The notes under the pieces were generated by a model. The model did no database searches and was not told the origin of the DNA. It saw only the letters and a list, made by a program, of their open reading frames with translations. This document shows, in pieces, positions 60,994 to 64,000 of a stretch of 64,000 nucleotides of DNA (position 1 is its first letter; every line of letters starts with the position of its first letter). Source of the DNA: Flavobacteriales bacterium (GTDB taxonomy: Bacteria; Bacteroidota; Bacteroidia; Flavobacteriales_E; Vicingaceae); contig JADYZM010000007.1 in assembly GCA_020853105.1 (NCBI GenBank), positions 1 to 64,000 of the forward strand. Reading direction: 5' to 3'. Made by a program: the position numbers and the translations under genes.

Positions 60994-62867
60994 CAATTCA
61001 AATTATTTTCGAACCACATTTCTAATATAAGTAAAGCCCAAATTTTATCGGTTTGGTTGTGATTTTTTTTATGGGAATTTATCAAAAACTCTACTTGTTT
61101 GGCATCAAATAATCCTCTAGCATTTATTCGTTTTGAATTTAAAAATTCATCAACAAGAGGTTTTAGTTCATTGTTTAGCCAATATACAATTGGAATTCCA
61201 AATCCTTGTTTTTTTCTATTAAAAATTTCAGAATCAAAATACTTTTGTGCTAATTTCTTAAGAATATATTTTCTGTTTCCATCTTTCATCAGAATGGAAT
61301 TTGGAATTGATGATGTTAGTTTTGCTAAATCGTAGTCTAAAAATGGAGAGCGTACTTCCAAAGAATTCAGCATACTTGCCCTATCAATTTTTACTAAGTA
61401 ATCATTAATCAATCGAGTATCAAATGATGAATTAAAAAGTGCATTTAGATTGCTCGAAGTAAACGTTTTTTTCCAGATTTGGGTTAAGTAATTTGTTGTG
61501 AAACGAGTGGCATTTTTAAGCTCGGGGTGCGAATATAAATTTAGTTTCTCTTCGTTTGAGAACCCCATAGTTCTGAATAATTTGGTGTCGGGAGTTGAAT
61601 TTGCAAATTCATAGTAATACCCTAGGTTGACGTGAGATTTATTTAGTTTATGAAGAATTTTACTACTGCTTACATTCAGAAAATTCAGTGAACCTTTTTG
61701 AGAAAAATGGTCAGCCCAAAAAGCAGTTTCGTATTCATGATATCCTCCAAAAATTTCATCACCACCATCACCAGATAAGGCAACTGTAATATTTTTTTTT
61801 ATTTCTTTAGTTATTAAGTATGATGGAATAATGCTGGAATCAGCAAACGGTTCTCCCATAAATTTGCTTATTGAAATGATTGTTTCAATAAGGTTTGAAT
61901 CAATTTTTATTTCGTGGTGTTCAGTATTGTATCTTAAGGCGACAGATTTAGCCAATTCAAATTCATTAAAGTCATCGTAGTCAAATCCAAGTGTAAATGT
62001 TTTAATTTTTTTTCCAGAGTTTGATGCCAGTATGGAGGTTACTAGCCCTGAGTCAATACCTCCGCTCAAAAAACACCCCAACGACACATCTGATATAGCC
62101 CTTTTTGTAACAGAATTTATTATTAGTTTTTCTACTTCTTCAACAGCTTCTTTTTCGGATATTTCGACTTTGTTGTTGTATGAAAATTCTTTTATAGATT
62201 GGGAAATTGAATACGTATTTGTTTGGATATCAAAGGCTAGATATGAGTTTCTTGGGATTTGTTTTATTTCTTTCCAAATGGTATTAGGTTGGGGCATTGA
62301 TAATTCTGTCAAGTAATAATCCAAAGAATTGTAGTCAATGGTTAATTTGTTTTTCAATATTTTGCTTAGTGGATTTATTTCAGAAGAAAAGATAAATCTT
62401 TTTGAATCTTGATAATAATAGAGAGGCTTTTTACCAAAATAATCTCTGGCTAAATACATCTCTTTTTTAGATTTATCAACAAGTGAAAACGCATACATTC
62501 CCCTAATTAAGGATAGTGTTTTCTCAATACCCCATACTTCGTAGGCTGAAATTAGAACCTCAGTATCTGAATTTGTAATAAAATGATAGCCCTCATTCTT
62601 TAAATTGTTTTTTAATTCTAAAAAGTTATAGATTTCACCATTGAATACAATAGCAACATCTTTATTTTTTGAATAGAATGGCTGGTTAGCTAAGTTTGTT
62701 AAGTCAATAATACTTAATCTGTTATGTGTAAACCCAATATTCTCAGATATTAATAACGAAGACTGATAATCTGGTCCCCTATGAAAATTTGTTTTTGAAA
62801 TTATCTCTAAGTCGCTGAGTATATCTATATCCCGATTAAAAGCAATTTCGCCACCAATATTACACAT
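60993..62867 (-). CDS. asnB: Asparagine synthase (glutamine-hydrolysing), AsnB-type
   Basis: The class II glutaminase domain begins M-C-N-I-G-G, with the catalytic Cys2 (the usual third residue Gly is Asn here). The synthetase domain has the ATP loop F-L-S-G-G-I-D-S-G. Polysaccharide loci often carry AsnB-like enzymes that amidate uronic acids or similar sugars rather than make asparagine. It follows the methyltransferase gene by 5 bases. Confidence 0.9.
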   Translation of the reverse strand: MCNIGGEIAFNRDIDILSDLEIISKTNFHRGPDYQSSLLISENIGFTHNRLSIIDLTNLANQPFYSKNKDVAIVFNGEIYNFLELKNNLKNEGYHFITNSDTEVLISAYEVWGIEKTLSLIRGMYAFSLVDKSKKEMYLARDYFGKKPLYYYQDSKRFIFSSEINPLSKILKNKLTIDYNSLDYYLTELSMPQPNTIWKEIKQIPRNSYLAFDIQTNTYSISQSIKEFSYNNKVEISEKEAVEEVEKLIINSVTKRAISDVSLGCFLSGGIDSGLVTSILASNSGKKIKTFTLGFDYDDFNEFELAKSVALRYNTEHHEIKIDSNLIETIISISKFMGEPFADSSIIPSYLITKEIKKNITVALSGDGGDEIFGGYHEYETAFWADHFSQKGSLNFLNVSSSKILHKLNKSHVNLGYYYEFANSTPDTKLFRTMGFSNEEKLNLYSHPELKNATRFTTNYLTQIWKKTFTSSNLNALFNSSFDTRLINDYLVKIDRASMLNSLEVRSPFLDYDLAKLTSSIPNSILMKDGNRKYILKKLAQKYFDSEIFNRKKQGFGIPIVYWLNNELKPLVDEFLNSKRINARGLFDAKQVEFLINSHKKNHNQTDKIWALLILEMWFENNLN

Positions 62868-62872
62868 ACGTG

Positions 62873-63550
62873 TTATTTCTTAAAGGAGAAAAAAGATTTT
62901 TTTGCAGCTACTGGATTTGGAACAAATTCAAAAGGGAGAGTAAAAACAAATAATTCGTAATCGCGGTTGTCCCAAATATTGGTATATTTAAATTCTTCTA
63001 GTCTTAAACCGGCATTTTTTGCTTTATTAATAAGTTCAGATTCACAAAGAGGCTGGTCAATAATTTGCATCAACTCGGGGCAATTTATTTCGCTGTATTT
63101 TATGATTTCTTTGGTGGGAATATGGATAATCAATTTTGATTTGGAATCCATATGGGAATATATTTTTTTAAAAATAGATTCGTGGTGTTCTTGAGGTACA
63201 TGCTCCAAAATATCAAAAAGAACTATGTATTCGAAAATCTGTGGTTTGTACTCAAATAGAGCTAAATCAGACACAATTAGTTCAATATTTTCTGAAACAT
63301 TGTGTTTTTTTGAATGATTAATACTTTCTTCACTGATATCAACAGAAACAATCTTCCCTTTTTTGACAGTTTTATTAATAAGTGACGTTATAACTCCAAT
63401 ACCACAACCCAATTCCAATACATTTGAATCAGTCTTAAGCCCTCTTTCAAGCATACTGTTATACAAGTATTTATGCCTTTCGTTATAGCTTTGAGCAATT
63501 TGGTTTTTTATATATTCATCGTAAAAAACCGATACTTTATTTTTTTCCAC
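62873..63550 (-). CDS. Class I SAM-dependent methyltransferase
   Basis: The 225-residue protein has the SAM motif V-L-E-L-G-C-G-I-G-V-I-T-S and the acidic V-S-V-D-I-S-E-E-S-I, then Y-I-V-L-F-D-I-L-E-H-V-P. It starts with GTG at 63550, overlapping the flippase gene by 14 bases. It probably methylates a sugar or lipid-linked intermediate of the polysaccharide (context inference). Confidence 0.88.
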   Translation of the reverse strand: MEKNKVSVFYDEYIKNQIAQSYNERHKYLYNSMLERGLKTDSNVLELGCGIGVITSLINKTVKKGKIVSVDISEESINHSKKHNVSENIELIVSDLALFEYKPQIFEYIVLFDILEHVPQEHHESIFKKIYSHMDSKSKLIIHIPTKEIIKYSEINCPELMQIIDQPLCESELINKAKNAGLRLEEFKYTNIWDNRDYELFVFTLPFEFVPNPVAAKKSFFSFKK

Positions 63551-64000
63551 TTGAAATTATTGTTTTTAACATTTTATAATCAACTAAATTAGGAATAAAA
63601 AAATTTAGTCTCATCGAGTTGTTCAACTTTAAAGTTTTATAGAATACAAAAGCGAAAATACTAAAATAGGTTACTAAAGAAGTAATTGATGCTCCAACAA
63701 TTCCGATTTTTGGGACAAGATATGTATTCAAAGAAAAAGTAATTATAAATCCAATGATGGTGGCATAGAGGTTATATGAAACTTTGTCTTCTGAAGCCAA
63801 ATATGAAGCAAATATTTTTGTTAATCCCATGAAAATTGTAGCAAAAATCATAATCTTGAATGAGGATATAGAATTAATAAATTCCTGACCGTAAATCGTT
63901 GGAATAATGAATTCACTTGTAAAAAACATAAAAAAAGCTCCTATAATTAGTGATAAAGTATTTATTCTGCTTAGTAAACCAACAAGACTTATTTTTTTCA
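63537..64000 (-). CDS. Polysaccharide flippase (Wzx/MATE-like), C-terminal part
   Basis: The minus-strand frame is open from the window edge to the stop at 63537; the visible 154 residues are the C-terminal end and the start lies outside. Several long hydrophobic helices and the E-F-I-I-P-T-I-Y-G-Q-E-F loop fit the polysaccharide biosynthesis/MATE exporter family (typical 400-480 residues). It moves lipid-linked repeat units across the inner membrane. It is the first visible gene of the operon that runs down to 53110. Confidence 0.8.
   Translation of the reverse strand, partial: KKISLVGLLSRINTLSLIIGAFFMFFTSEFIIPTIYGQEFINSISSFKIMIFATIFMGLTKIFASYLASEDKVSYNLYATIIGFIITFSLNTYLVPKIGIVGASITSLVTYFSIFAFVFYKTLKLNNSMRLNFFIPNLVDYKMLKTIISSGKK

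Noticed and set aside
63537-63556. A7 slippery sequence at the end of the flippase gene, same context as the S74 frameshift
   Set aside because: A -1 slip here would enter a frame that is neither the flippase nor the methyltransferase; the genes are simply overlapping by 14 bases.

Overview
The window is AT-rich DNA from a Bacteroidota chromosome, most like the Flavobacteriia/Chitinophagia part of the phylum. The evidence is: several secreted proteins with type IX secretion (T9SS) C-terminal domains of types A and B; SprB-type repeat adhesin; families largely confined to the phylum (DUF4837, DUF3078, GEVED, lamin-tail proteins); promoters of the form TAnnTTTG, some with an upstream TTG; few Shine-Dalgarno sites; and frequent TTG or GTG starts.

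Layout. 1-2010: the right end of an IS3-family element has inserted into, and cut the C-terminus from, a secreted S74-chaperone protein that also carries a frameshift; the adjacent GH16 glycanase gene has its own frameshift. 2167-9761: an XRE regulator, a lamin-tail surface protein, a CPBP protease, TatA, an MltD-like transglycosylase and a DUF4837 lipoprotein. 9758-14708: urea transporter and dprA, then a GT2/YfhO-like membrane pair. 14793-20382: a large fibronectin-III T9SS cargo protein, then tdk-alr. 20439-24645: an operon of a conserved hypothetical, M28 peptidase, acyl-CoA thioesterase, omega-amidase-like nitrilase and 2-hydroxyacid dehydrogenase. 24743-32926: a TPR/SpoIIE phosphatase, an M1 aminopeptidase, a histidine kinase/response regulator operon preceded by phased TTAAC repeats, and a ComF protein. 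33039-35436: a coiled-coil membrane protein, MscL and a DUF3078 protein. 35572-46550: an ECF sigma factor, a membrane protein that looks like an anti-sigma factor fused to PKD domains and a T9SS type B domain, a small secreted protein, and a 2,875-residue SprB-like adhesin. 46672-51068: a small hypothetical, a T9SS type A protein, beta-carbonic anhydrase, glutaryl-CoA dehydrogenase-like enzyme and M23 peptidase. 51136-64000: galE, a SAM methyltransferase, and a minus-strand surface polysaccharide operon (flippase, methyltransferase, AsnB, GT4, N-acetyl sugar amidotransferase, a fusion of two glycosyltransferases, GT2, and an internally duplicated glycosyltransferase).

The most interesting candidate system is the sigma / PKD-type anti-sigma / small secreted protein / giant adhesin locus. 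It suggests that a membrane protein built from the same domains as the adhesin senses the surface or secretion state and controls adhesin expression. Other notable signals are an array of TTAAC repeats at 10-11 bp spacing before the two-component operon, two copies of an 18-bp CRP/FNR-like palindrome, and a perfect palindrome made by two face-to-face promoter elements. No rRNA, tRNA or CRISPR array was found. No gene-free stretch exceeds about 185 bases.
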